Below are positions 24,178-32,489 of a stretch of DNA of 35,390 nt, in pieces. Every line of letters begins with the position of its first letter. Position 1 is the stretch's first letter. Under the pieces are notes generated by a model. That model saw nothing but the letters and a program-made list of their open reading frames with translations. It made no database searches and was not told where the DNA came from. The position numbers and the translations under genes are program-made. The DNA lies in NCBI GenBank assembly GCA_041946965.1, contig JBHGBM010000059.1, forward strand, positions 1-35,390. Direction: 5' to 3'. The stretch is from JBHGBM01 sp041946965. GTDB lineage: Bacteria; Acidobacteriota; Terriglobia; Bryobacterales; Bryobacteraceae.

Positions 24178-26466
24178 ATGCGAAACCGATCGTTGTTGCT
24201 TTTGGGGTTTGTTCTGGCTACGGCCGCGTTCCAGTTGGGATGCGGCACCCCTCAGCAAAAGCAGGCCAGACATCTTGCCACCGGCAAGAGACTGCTTGAG
24301 CGGAAAGACTACGCGCGGGCCGTACTGGAGTTCAAGAACGCCGTGCAATTGGCCCCGAAAGAGGCCGAGCCGTACTATCAGCTTGGTATCGCCTATCTGC
24401 GGGCCGGCGATTTCAGGAACGCGGCCGCGCACCTGATGAAAGCCACCGAGTTGAATCCCAAACACGTCGGCGCGCAGGTGACCCTGGCCCAGATGATGGC
24501 GACCAGCCGGAACAAGGATGTGCTGGCCGAGGCCGAGCGGCGGGTCCAGCAGGCGTTCGCAGTGTCGCCGGATGACGCCGCCGTGCTCGATACGCTGGCC
24601 CTGACCGATATCGCAAGCTCCCGGCCCGAAGATGCCGAGCAGCACTTGCAGCAGGCTCTCGAGAAGTTTCCCGGCCACCTGAGGACGTCCGTCATGCTGG
24701 CGAACCTGAAACTGGCGCAGCGCAACTGGCCGGCCGCCGAAGAAATCCTCAAGAAGGCCGTGGCCGCCGCGCCGAACGTCCCCGAACCGTACCTCGCTCT
24801 CGCCAACCTTTATCTGGTCGGCCGGAAAACCGCCGAGGCGGAAGCGCAGTTTCAGCAGGTCCGCAAGCTCGACCCCAAGAACGGGCCGGCCATACTGGGC
24901 CTGGCGCGGTTGCGTTTCGCGGCCGGCAAGAAAGACGAGGCGGAATCTCTCTTCCAGCAGCTTTCAGCCCTGCCCGAGCAGGCCTATCGCCCGCATTACG
25001 CCCTTTACCTCATTTCGCAGGGCAAGGTGGATAAGGGGCTTGCCGAACTCGAGAGCGTTCATAAGCGGTATCCCACCGACCGCTCGGTCCGCAATCACCT
25101 GGTCTCGGCCCTCATCGCCGCAGGCAAGTTCGACCAGGCCAACGCCGCCCTGACGGAGGCGCTTAAGAAGAACAAGAAAGACGTCGATGCCCTGCTGCAA
25201 CGCGGGGTGATCTTCTCTTTGGCGAGCAAGTTTGCCGAGGCCGAGCAGGATCTGTTGAGCGTATTGCAGTATGATCCGCAGTCGCCCGAAGCCCGCTTCC
25301 ACCTGGCGCGGGTCTATGCCTCCCGGGGCGAGGCGCTCCGCGCCCGCCAGGAGTTGGGCCAGGCGTTGCAAGCGCGCAAGGAATATCTGGTGGCCCGGCT
25401 GGCGCTGGCCAACCTGTTGCTGGCCTCGCAAGATGCCAAGGGAGCGCTGGAGCTGATGAACGGGGCGCCCGAACAGCAGGGACGGGATATCCGGGTGATC
25501 GCCATGCGCAACCGCGCCCTCGCCGCTCTGGGGAACTTCGCCGAGGCCCGCAAGGGCGTGGATGAGGGCCTCAAACTGGCGAGAATCCCGGTTTTTTTGG
25601 TCCAGGATGCCGGGCTGAAGATGCAGAAGAACGATATCGCGGGGGCGCGCGCCTCGCTCGAACAGGCCTTGCAGATGAACCCCGAGGACACCCAGGCGGC
25701 CAACATGCTGATGGCGAGCTACGTCGCCAAGAAGGAAGCCCCTGCCGGCATCGAGAAACTCCGCGCCTATGTCTCCAAGCGGCCCGCGTCGGCCGCCATG
25801 CAAATGGTGCTGGGCAACTGGCTTCAACAGGCCGGGCGCAGCGACGAGGCCCGGGCGGCTTTTAACGCCGCCAAGACGGCCGCGCCCAATTTCGCGGAAG
25901 CCGATCTGAGCCTCGCCAAGCTGGATGTCATGGAAGGCAAGGCCGACGCGGCCCGCCAGAGGCTGACGCCGCTGGTTGCGAGCGGCAAAGCCAGCCCGGA
26001 AGCGTACCGGGTTCTGGCCGCCGCGGAGGAGACCGCCGGCAACTATACGGCGGCGGTCAATCACTACCGCAAGGTCCTCGCCGCGTCGCCGGAAAACCTG
26101 ACGGCCCTGAACAACCTGGCCTACCTGCTGGTGGAGTACACCAACCAGGTGGACGAGGGCCTGCGGCTGGCCCAGAAGGCCGCTGAACTGGCCCCCAACG
26201 ACACCGCTGTGCAGGATACGATAGGCTGGGCGCTGTATAAGAAAGGCCTGTACACGAGCGCCATACCTCACCTGGAGGTCGCCACCAAGAAGAGCGACCG
26301 GTCCCGCGCCGCCACCCGCAAGTACCATCTGGCGATGGCCTATCTCAAAACCGGGGACACGAGGCGCGGCAACTCGACGCTCGAGGAAGCCCTGAAGATG
26401 GATCCCGCCGCGGTTGAAGCCAAGGCTGCCCGCGAGCTCGCGCAGCAGGCGCAAGCGAAAAAGTAA
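24178..26466 (+). CDS. prsT: TPR-repeat lipoprotein PrsT
   Basis: This 762-residue lipoprotein has a signal peptide and lipobox QLGC, with the lipidated Cys at residue 22. The whole mature part is an array of about 18-20 tetratricopeptide repeats (A-x-x-x-L-x-x-A-L-x-x-x-P-x-x). Its length and position after PrsR match the PEP-CTERM system TPR lipoprotein found in XrtA loci. Its expected role is in the outer membrane or periplasm, possibly helping EPS or protein export. The ATG follows CGAGGAAACACA. A strong hairpin after the stop separates it from the convergent epsI. The upstream in-frame extension to 24019 overlaps the PilZ gene and is not used. Confidence 0.9.
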   Translation: MRNRSLLLLGFVLATAAFQLGCGTPQQKQARHLATGKRLLERKDYARAVLEFKNAVQLAPKEAEPYYQLGIAYLRAGDFRNAAAHLMKATELNPKHVGAQVTLAQMMATSRNKDVLAEAERRVQQAFAVSPDDAAVLDTLALTDIASSRPEDAEQHLQQALEKFPGHLRTSVMLANLKLAQRNWPAAEEILKKAVAAAPNVPEPYLALANLYLVGRKTAEAEAQFQQVRKLDPKNGPAILGLARLRFAAGKKDEAESLFQQLSALPEQAYRPHYALYLISQGKVDKGLAELESVHKRYPTDRSVRNHLVSALIAAGKFDQANAALTEALKKNKKDVDALLQRGVIFSLASKFAEAEQDLLSVLQYDPQSPEARFHLARVYASRGEALRARQELGQALQARKEYLVARLALANLLLASQDAKGALELMNGAPEQQGRDIRVIAMRNRALAALGNFAEARKGVDEGLKLARIPVFLVQDAGLKMQKNDIAGARASLEQALQMNPEDTQAANMLMASYVAKKEAPAGIEKLRAYVSKRPASAAMQMVLGNWLQQAGRSDEARAAFNAAKTAAPNFAEADLSLAKLDVMEGKADAARQRLTPLVASGKASPEAYRVLAAAEETAGNYTAAVNHYRKVLAASPENLTALNNLAYLLVEYTNQVDEGLRLAQKAAELAPNDTAVQDTIGWALYKKGLYTSAIPHLEVATKKSDRSRAATRKYHLAMAYLKTGDTRRGNSTLEEALKMDPAAVEAKAARELAQQAQAKK

Positions 26467-26473
26467 ACCGCCG

Positions 26474-26507
26474 GCCCTGGGTACGGTCGAAAGGCCGTAC
26501 CCGGGGC
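26474..26507. terminator. Bidirectional terminator hairpin between prsT and epsI
   Basis: A 12-13 bp stem, GGGTACGG paired with CCGTACCC and extended by CCCT/GGGG with one G-U pair, encloses the 8-base loop TCGAAAGG. It lies between convergent genes. There is no T-run on the plus strand. Confidence 0.65.
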
Positions 26508-26544
26508 TAATTGCCTCTTTGGGGGTAGACCAATTAATGTGCCC

Positions 26545-27186
26545 TCAGGGCGTCACTGCCCGCTTATCGAAGCAGGCGCCGACATGAGGAATAACCCAGG
26601 AGGAGAACCTGATCGCGTCCTGAAGTGCCTCCGGCCTGTCCGCCACAGTGATCCGCACTATCGAACCCGACGTATCGCCCCGCGCCAGCGCGTCCCATGC
26701 AAGATAGGCCTTACCCAGGTACTCGCTGGCGAGAATGCGCGCCCGGTTCTGATACCAGTAAAGAACCACCGTGCGTTGGCCCGCATTGTAGAGCAGGTAC
26801 CGGTTTACGTTGTACGATTGCCCCCCGGCGCGTACTTCCACCAGTCCCGAATCCAACGCCTCCCACCCTCCCCCGAGCAGGCAATACTTGGGGGAGTGCA
26901 TGCTCTCGCCGGCGCGCTGGTTGGCATAGAAAGCAACGAAAAGATGCACCTGCCGGTCGCCCGCCCGGTAGGTGCGGCCAATATGGGAGGTTGCCGCCAG
27001 ACTGTCTTGAAGGCGATTCGGCAACACCGGGTCGTCCGTCGCGGTCCATTCACCCACGGTAGCCGGAATAGTGGAAAGCGGCTGCGCCAACCCGGAAGAC
27101 TCGCGCCTGGAGTGGATCTTCGCCACCGCCAAGGTGATGCTCAGCATCCCGATCGTCACGCCGAAGCGGACTGCGCCATAGTTCAT
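26545..27186 (-). CDS. epsI: EpsI-family exosortase-associated protein
   Basis: This 213-residue protein starts with one membrane segment (about residues 5-22) and continues with an extracytoplasmic EpsI domain. Its signature runs FVAFYANQRAGESMHSPKYC followed by LLGGGWE (about 88-113), the typical HSP-x-x-C-x-x-GGGW pattern. EpsI is fused to or encoded beside exosortase A and is required for exopolysaccharide biosynthesis in Methylobacillus; its biochemical role is unclear. The stop of the exosortase gene lies three bases upstream of its ATG, so the two form an operon. Confidence 0.9.
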   Translation of the reverse strand: MNYGAVRFGVTIGMLSITLAVAKIHSRRESSGLAQPLSTIPATVGEWTATDDPVLPNRLQDSLAATSHIGRTYRAGDRQVHLFVAFYANQRAGESMHSPKYCLLGGGWEALDSGLVEVRAGGQSYNVNRYLLYNAGQRTVVLYWYQNRARILASEYLGKAYLAWDALARGDTSGSIVRITVADRPEALQDAIRFSSWVIPHVGACFDKRAVTP

Positions 27187-27189
27187 GGA

Positions 27190-28071
27190 TTATGCCCTGC
27201 CCTTCTTCCCTTCCAGGAGGGCGCGAAGGACCTTCCCGGTTAGCATGAGCGCGCCGAACCCGCCCAGGAAAATCAGCCAACCCGAAACCGAGTGGTAGAA
27301 GCCGGAGGCCAGGTCCGCATCCTTTTCCGCCAGAATCGCCGTGCCGGTTACCCGCAGTACGTTGAACGCAATCGCGATGGGAATGGCCGAAAAGAACAGC
27401 AGCACCCTGGTCCGGTTCCGCAGCGATTCGACGTGCCCCACCAGCAGGGCTGCAACGGTCAGGGAAGCCAGTGAGCGCAGGCCGCTACACGCTTCCGCGA
27501 CACCCAGAGAGGTTGTACCCAGGTTGATAATGTTGCCGTCGCGGTAGACCGTGATCCCCATGGCCTGAGCCAGGTCGGTCGCCAGCCGCGAGGCCAGCAG
27601 TTGCAGCGGAGCGGCGAGTTGGTTGTAAAGGATGGTGGGCAGCGGGATCACCGATGCCAGCAGCAGGATGGGAAATGCCAGCACACGTAACCGCTGCGTC
27701 CCCCAAAAAGTCCACGTCAGGCCAACAACAAGGATTATGAGAGAAATTCGGGCCAGAAAAAACTCCGCCGCCAGCCTGCCGGCCAGGTAGATGAGGCAGG
27801 CGGCCAGCGTTACGATCACGGCCCGGTTCTCCGAAACCACGGGCAGGCGCAGCAGATGATCCCGGTCCCGCCAGATGAGGTATCCGGCCAAAGGCAAGAT
27901 CAGGATGCCGTGAGAATAACCGGGGTTTGTCCACCAGTCCAGAATCAGGTCCCGAATCACCCGAAAATAAAGGAGCGCAACGAAACCGGCGATGACCAGG
28001 GGTTTCCAGCAGTTGTACCGCTTCGCGCGCGCGGGTCCCAGCGAAGGCTCCGAAACAGTTTGCGTGGCCAT
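27190..28071 (-). CDS. xrtA: Exosortase (XrtA/EpsH type)
   Basis: This 293-residue polytopic membrane transpeptidase-like protein cuts PEP-CTERM tags. The catalytic triad can be placed at Cys195 (EACSGLRSL), Arg240 (FNVLRVTG) and His260 (GFYHSVSGW). About eight hydrophobic helices span residues 25-290. The start ATG at 28071 is chosen because a sigma-54 promoter lies at 28114-28129; a longer frame to 28197 would put that promoter inside the coding sequence. It belongs with EpsI, PrsT, PrsR, the PEP-CTERM genes and the EPS operon, which fits the XrtA class. Subfamily assignment is by context. Confidence 0.9.
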   Translation of the reverse strand: MATQTVSEPSLGPARAKRYNCWKPLVIAGFVALLYFRVIRDLILDWWTNPGYSHGILILPLAGYLIWRDRDHLLRLPVVSENRAVIVTLAACLIYLAGRLAAEFFLARISLIILVVGLTWTFWGTQRLRVLAFPILLLASVIPLPTILYNQLAAPLQLLASRLATDLAQAMGITVYRDGNIINLGTTSLGVAEACSGLRSLASLTVAALLVGHVESLRNRTRVLLFFSAIPIAIAFNVLRVTGTAILAEKDADLASGFYHSVSGWLIFLGGFGALMLTGKVLRALLEGKKGRA

Positions 28072-28113
28072 AATCTGCCAAGTACGTACAGGCTTTAGGA
28101 TCGATTTCCTGCC

Positions 28114-28129
28114 AGCACGAGAGTTGCCA
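28114..28129 (-). promoter_or_regulatory. Sigma-54 promoter for xrtA-epsI
   Basis: On the minus strand: TGGCAAC-TCTC-GTGCT, GG at 28128-28127 and GC at 28116-28115. Transcription would begin near 28104, about 33 bases before the ATG. A GTACGTAC palindrome (28082-28089) lies between start site and ATG. Confidence 0.55.
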
Positions 28130-28167
28130 ACCTCAGCCATTTCCTGGATATTCGAGACAGCGAAAGC

Positions 28168-28190
28168 CGAGTGCAACATTTTTGCACTCG
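28168..28190. promoter_or_regulatory. Perfect 9-bp inverted repeat in the divergent promoter region
   Basis: CGAGTGCAA, 5 bases, TTGCACTCG. It is situated 40-62 bases upstream of the xrtA -24 element and about 125 bases upstream of the EPS promoter, so it could be one operator serving both. The binding protein is unknown. Confidence 0.5.
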
Positions 28191-28286
28191 ATTCCAAATA
28201 TCTTCCCGTCCGGAGCCGCGGACCCTTTCCCGTGTCACCGGGGCCCCGTATCTTCCGGTATTACAAGAGTGGGAGCCGGTCACCCG

Positions 28287-28296
28287 GTACTAGTAC
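28287..28296. promoter_or_regulatory. GTAC-NN-GTAC element before the EPS operon
   Basis: GTAC-TA-GTAC, same spacing as the two operator blocks at 17895 and 20117. The third GTAC is absent, but TCTCCG and CTACATT follow downstream, recalling the TCTCCGCTATNATT of those blocks. Confidence 0.4.
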
Positions 28297-28313
28297 TTGC
28301 ACGTGCCTTTTTT

Positions 28314-28329
28314 TGGTCTCCGGCGTGCT
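28314..28329 (+). promoter_or_regulatory. Possible sigma-54 promoter for the EPS operon
   Basis: TGGTCTC-CGGCG-TGCT: GG at 28315-28316, GC at 28327-28328. Predicted start near 28340, 22 bases before the ATG. The match is moderate. TACATT at 28329 could instead be a sigma-70 -10 box. Confidence 0.4.
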
Positions 28330-28361
28330 ACATTCGGTGCCATCAGACCTTTCGAGCCGAT

Positions 28362-30068
28362 ATGACCAGGCCACGAGGCGTTCTTCGCAAGCCCAAGTTA
28401 TCGCCGCTGTCCTTGCTCCACATGCTGTGGAAGCGCAAGATCCTCTGCGCGGCCATCTGGATTGTGGTGTCGGTGGCAGGCGCCGTTGCCGTCCACGAAC
28501 TGCCCGTGGTGTACAGGGCCAGCACTCTCATCATTGTCGAATCCCAACGCATCCCTGAGAAGTTTGTTTCGGCGACGGTCAGCGAGGATCTCAAGGACCG
28601 CCTCAACGCCCTGAGCCAGCAGATCCTGAGTTACCGGCGTCTTCTCGAAATCGTGGAGAAGTTCGACTTGTACCGTCCCGAGCGGCAGCGCAAAGTGCAG
28701 GAAGAGATCATCGAGATGATGCGGGCGGACATCACCATCCAGGTCGAAGAAGGCTGGAACCGCAGGCGGTCCGACGTGCGCCCGGGCGCCTTCCGGGTGG
28801 CCTACCAGGGATCCAACCCCTCCGTGGTCGCTTTGGTGGCGAACCAGTTGGGAAACCTGTTCATCGAAGAGAACCTCAAGGCGCGCGAGATCCAGGCCGT
28901 GGGAACCTCCGAGTTTCTGGATAACCAGACCGCGGAAGCCAAGAAAAGGTTGGAGGAGCAGGAGGCCAAGCTCAGCGCGTTCAAGCTGGAGCACAACGGC
29001 GAACTGCCCCAGCAGGAGGGCGTGATTCTGGCCACCCTCGCGCGGCTCCAGGTGAATCTTCAGAGCGTTCAGGACGGCATCCAGCGCGCCGAGCAAAGCA
29101 AGCTGATCATCGATAACTCGCTCGAAGCCGCACGGGCATCACTGGCCGCCATGTCGGAAATCGCCGACCAACTGGAAACCATGCCTCTCACCGCCGCCGC
29201 CGGCGCGGGCGTCGCGGAAGGGGAGCCCCTAAAGCCCTCCGAGCGGCTTCAGCGGCAACTGGAGCAGTTGCGATCCCGGTACACCGACGAACATCCCGAC
29301 GTGCAGGCGCTGCAAGCGCTCATTCCAAGAGTCCGGCAGGAAGAGGAAGCGGCAGAAAAGAAGCGCCTGCTGGCGGCCGCCAAGAAAGCCGAGGACAAAG
29401 CCAGCGGCGAGGAGACGGAACTCAGGCGCGATCCGCGGTCCATGCAGATGAATCAGGCGCTGATCCGTGAGCGCGAGCGGGTGGACAACTTGAAAGCGCA
29501 GCAACTCGCCATCGTAAAGCAGATCGCAAATTTGACCGCCGAGCGGAAAGGCATTATGGACCAGATCGCCGCCGAGCACAAGCATTTGCAGAATCTCCCC
29601 ATCCGGGAGCAGCAACTCACGGCGGTGATGCGGGATTACGAGATCTCCAGGGCGAATTACCAGTCGTTGCTGGATAAAGGGCTGGCGGCGGCGATGGCCA
29701 CCGACATGGAGCGGCGCCAGAAGGCCGAGAAGTTCACCGTTGTCGATCCCGCCCGAGTGCCGGAAAAGCCCTTCAAGCCGAATCGTCCGCTGCTATGCGG
29801 GATCATCTCAGCCCTCGGACTCGTGTTGGGGGTGGCCGCGGCGCTGGGACGTGAAATGCGCGCTGACACGCTGCTTGGCGAGTGGGAACTGCCCAAGGGC
29901 GTCCCCGTGCTCGGTCGCGTTCCCGTGATAACCCCGCAACAGGCGGCCAACGGACACCAGGAAAAACGAAGGGTAATGGTACGGCGCCTGGCACTGGTGT
30001 CTTCCCTAGTGATCCTGGTGGCGGCCATTGTGGCAGCCGGCGTGTATATCGGGAAGGTGGCGCTCTAA
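28362..30068 (+). CDS. Polysaccharide chain-length determinant (GumC/Wzc-type co-polymerase)
   Basis: This 568-residue inner-membrane protein has a first membrane helix at about residues 28-50 (ILCAAIWIVVSVAGAVAV), a large periplasmic coiled-coil region (about 100-450, Glu/Lys/Gln-rich heptads), and a helix near 475-500 after the Pro-rich motif PARVPEKPFKPNRP. These are features of the Wzz/GumC family that set EPS chain length. A further hydrophobic helix at the very C-terminus (about 545-565) is an addition to the normal two-helix plan. The ATG at 28362 is preferred over the upstream in-frame start at 28182, which crosses the promoter region. It is the first gene of the EPS operon, one base from the next gene. 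Confidence 0.85.
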   Translation: MTRPRGVLRKPKLSPLSLLHMLWKRKILCAAIWIVVSVAGAVAVHELPVVYRASTLIIVESQRIPEKFVSATVSEDLKDRLNALSQQILSYRRLLEIVEKFDLYRPERQRKVQEEIIEMMRADITIQVEEGWNRRRSDVRPGAFRVAYQGSNPSVVALVANQLGNLFIEENLKAREIQAVGTSEFLDNQTAEAKKRLEEQEAKLSAFKLEHNGELPQQEGVILATLARLQVNLQSVQDGIQRAEQSKLIIDNSLEAARASLAAMSEIADQLETMPLTAAAGAGVAEGEPLKPSERLQRQLEQLRSRYTDEHPDVQALQALIPRVRQEEEAAEKKRLLAAAKKAEDKASGEETELRRDPRSMQMNQALIRERERVDNLKAQQLAIVKQIANLTAERKGIMDQIAAEHKHLQNLPIREQQLTAVMRDYEISRANYQSLLDKGLAAAMATDMERRQKAEKFTVVDPARVPEKPFKPNRPLLCGIISALGLVLGVAAALGREMRADTLLGEWELPKGVPVLGRVPVITPQQAANGHQEKRRVMVRRLALVSSLVILVAAIVAAGVYIGKVAL

Positions 30069-30069
30069 G

Positions 30070-30960
30070 ATGAACCTGTTCTCGAATCTGCTGCGCAGGG
30101 AAGAACGGCCCGCCGGTTTGTCCGGCGGCGCGGGTGCAGCTCAGGTGCAGCCGCCTTCCAATAGCGAAGCGGTGGAACCGCGCGAGAACACCCAAAGCCC
30201 GCGTATCCGCATCCTGACGTGCTCGATCCCCCCCAACTCGCCGATCTTTCCGTTCGACGGCAGGGACCGCCGCGCCGCGGAGCAATACCGGCTGGTGCGC
30301 ACCAAGATTGCGCACCATCCCGGCAATATCAAGCTGATAGCCGTTTCCAGTCCGGATGCCGGTGACGGTAAGACGGTGACCGCCGTCAATCTGGCGGGCG
30401 CCCTGGCCCTTAAGAACGAGTCGGACACGCTGTTGGTGGACGCGGATTGGCGCAGATCGCGGATCGCCGCCTCCCTGGGGATCCCGGCGACTCCGGGCCT
30501 GGCCGACGTCCTCGCCGGCCGCTGCCCCGTGCATGAAGCCATTGTGCGCCTGACCTCACCTCCCAACCTGTACGTACTGCCGAGCGGCCGCGATCTGCGC
30601 AATGCGACCGAGTTGCTCGATTCCAGGCAGTGGCGCGCCCTCACGGCCGATTTTCGCGCGCACTTCAACTACACCGTGATCGACACCACTCCGGTTGGGG
30701 TGGTGGCCGACTACGAGCTGGTGCAGGCGCTGGTCGACGGCGTGATCATCGTGGTCCGGCCCGATCACACCAACCGCGCCCGCTGTTACGCGGCGCTGAA
30801 CGCGGTCGCCAGCGAAAAACTGCTGGGCGTGGTGACCAATTGCGTGTCGGATTCGTTTCTGTCCCCGGCGTACACCCGCGGATACCAGTATTATTCGCAG
30901 CCCGGCGAGCACGTCACCAGGGTGAATGACGAATCCGGCGAGGAAGGCGAGCGGCCATGA
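30070..30960 (+). CDS. CpsD/CapB-type tyrosine-kinase-like ATPase
   Basis: The 296-residue protein has a P-loop SPDAGDGKTVTAVNLA (about residues 97-112) and a Walker A' motif TLLVDADWRRS, as in bacterial tyrosine kinases that partner with the chain-length protein. A later IDTTPVG gives the Walker B Asp. The C-terminal end has a Tyr cluster (Y-T-R-G-Y-Q-Y-Y) that may be autophosphorylated. The first 70 residues are disordered and Pro/Ser-rich. The ATG follows one base after the preceding stop and overlaps the next gene by four bases (ATGA). The Walker A reads D-G-K-T rather than the usual E-G-K-S/T. Confidence 0.85.
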   Translation: MNLFSNLLRREERPAGLSGGAGAAQVQPPSNSEAVEPRENTQSPRIRILTCSIPPNSPIFPFDGRDRRAAEQYRLVRTKIAHHPGNIKLIAVSSPDAGDGKTVTAVNLAGALALKNESDTLLVDADWRRSRIAASLGIPATPGLADVLAGRCPVHEAIVRLTSPPNLYVLPSGRDLRNATELLDSRQWRALTADFRAHFNYTVIDTTPVGVVADYELVQALVDGVIIVVRPDHTNRARCYAALNAVASEKLLGVVTNCVSDSFLSPAYTRGYQYYSQPGEHVTRVNDESGEEGERP

Positions 30961-32336
30961 TCCGGCTGTTCAATGTCTACTTCCCTAGCCGCACGCTCGT
31001 ACTGGCCTTTTCCGAGCTCATGCTCTCGGTCGCGGCGCTGATAGCCGCGACCTTCGTCTGGTTCGGCCGCGACACGGACCTCGCGCTGCAGTACGATTAC
31101 GGCCCCCTGCGCCTGCTGTTCGCTGCCACGGCCTGCGTGCTGTGCATGTACTACTACGACCTGTATGAATCGCAGGTGGTCGGCAATATCCGCGAAATCA
31201 CCGTCCGGCTGGCGCAGGTATTGGGCACCGTGTGCGTGGTTCTTTCGGTGGTCTATTACGGGTTCCCCACCATCCAGTTGGAGCGCGGGCCGTTCCTGAT
31301 CTGGATCGCCCTGGTCGGACCCTGGCTGTATCTGTGGCGCCGCATGTTTCTGGGTCTGACGCGCTCCCTGCACATGCCCGAAAGGACCCTGCTCATGGGT
31401 ACCGGACCTCTGGCCGACGCCCTGGTGGCCGAGGTGGAAGACCGGCCGGAATACGGGCTTCTGTTCGTCGGCTATGTCGAGCGGGACGAGGCGGCGCAGA
31501 TCAAGAACCTCCCGCACCTGGGAGGGATCGCGGACCTGGCCGAAGTGGTGCGGCGCGAGGGAATCCGGCGCATTATCGTCAGCATGGGCGAGCGCCGCGG
31601 CAGGCTGCCGGTGAAGGACCTTCTGCCCCTGAAGGCATCCGGCGTGACCATCCAGGATGCCGCCGATATCTACGAAGCGCTGACCGGCAAGGTCCCGCTG
31701 AACTCCGCGCGTCTGACCAGTTGGCTGCTGTTCTCTCCCGGATTCCGGGTCTCGCCGTGGGTACTGTTCCTGAAGCGGACGGTTTCCATTGTGGTGGCCT
31801 CGGTCGCCCTTCTGATCACCCTGCCGTTGATGCTGGCCATCGCCATCGCCATCCGGTTGGAATCCCGCGGTCCTATCCTGTTCCGCCAGGCGCGCGTGGG
31901 CAAAGACCGAAAGCTGTTCATACTTTATAAGTTCCGCTCCATGGTCGACGATGCGGACCGGGAGACGCCGGTGCAGGCCAACGACAAGCGCATCACCCGG
32001 GTGGGACGCTGGCTCCGCCGCACGCGGCTCGACGAGCTGCCGCAGTTATATAACATCCTGCGCGGAGATATGTATTTCGTGGGCCCCAGGCCCTGTATCC
32101 CGAAAGAAGAGGAAGAGAGCGTCCGGGAAATCCCCCTGTACGACCAGCGCTGGAGCGTCAAACCCGGCGCCACCGGCTGGGCTCAGGTTAAAGGCGGGTA
32201 TTGCGCCACCTTGGAAGACCGGACGGACAGGCTGGGTTACGACCTTTTCTATATAAAGAACGTCTCGATCGGACTGGACTTCCTCATTATTTTCGAGACT
32301 CTTAAGATTCTGTTACTCGGACGCGGCGCGAGATAG
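30957..32336 (+). CDS. Undecaprenyl-phosphate sugar transferase (EpsB/EPS-type)
   Basis: This 459-residue membrane enzyme transfers the first sugar-1-phosphate to undecaprenyl phosphate, starting EPS repeat synthesis. It has four N-terminal hydrophobic helices (residues about 12-125), a Rossmann-like middle part (RTLLMGTGPLADALVAEVE..LFVGYV), a fifth helix at about 270-300, and the conserved transferase domain. That domain has RQARVGKDRKLFILYKFRSM, RRTRLDELPQLYNILRGDM and VGPRP. Family members in PEP-CTERM loci have this length. The start overlaps the previous stop as ATGA. Confidence 0.9.
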   Translation: MIRLFNVYFPSRTLVLAFSELMLSVAALIAATFVWFGRDTDLALQYDYGPLRLLFAATACVLCMYYYDLYESQVVGNIREITVRLAQVLGTVCVVLSVVYYGFPTIQLERGPFLIWIALVGPWLYLWRRMFLGLTRSLHMPERTLLMGTGPLADALVAEVEDRPEYGLLFVGYVERDEAAQIKNLPHLGGIADLAEVVRREGIRRIIVSMGERRGRLPVKDLLPLKASGVTIQDAADIYEALTGKVPLNSARLTSWLLFSPGFRVSPWVLFLKRTVSIVVASVALLITLPLMLAIAIAIRLESRGPILFRQARVGKDRKLFILYKFRSMVDDADRETPVQANDKRITRVGRWLRRTRLDELPQLYNILRGDMYFVGPRPCIPKEEEESVREIPLYDQRWSVKPGATGWAQVKGGYCATLEDRTDRLGYDLFYIKNVSIGLDFLIIFETLKILLLGRGAR

Positions 32337-32489
32337 CGCGCCGGTGGCCGATAGGGTCCGCAAGACGTAATAATCGGACCGGGTCGGGTTTGTGAGTTGG
32401 CGGTTGCCGAAACGGTCAACGGCCGTAACGGCTGGAAGCGGTGGTCCTGGCGTCTTCCGGCTGAAATAGAGTGATGGGACCGAAAGGGC

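Noticed and set aside
24964..26454. 496-codon minus-strand open frame opposite prsT
   Set aside because: It is a shadow of the TPR repeats; the plus strand has clear lipobox and TPR structure.
28072..28197. Longer N-terminus of the exosortase
   Set aside because: It would contain the sigma-54 promoter at 28114-28129 and half of the inverted repeat, and adds no family-like sequence before the first helix.
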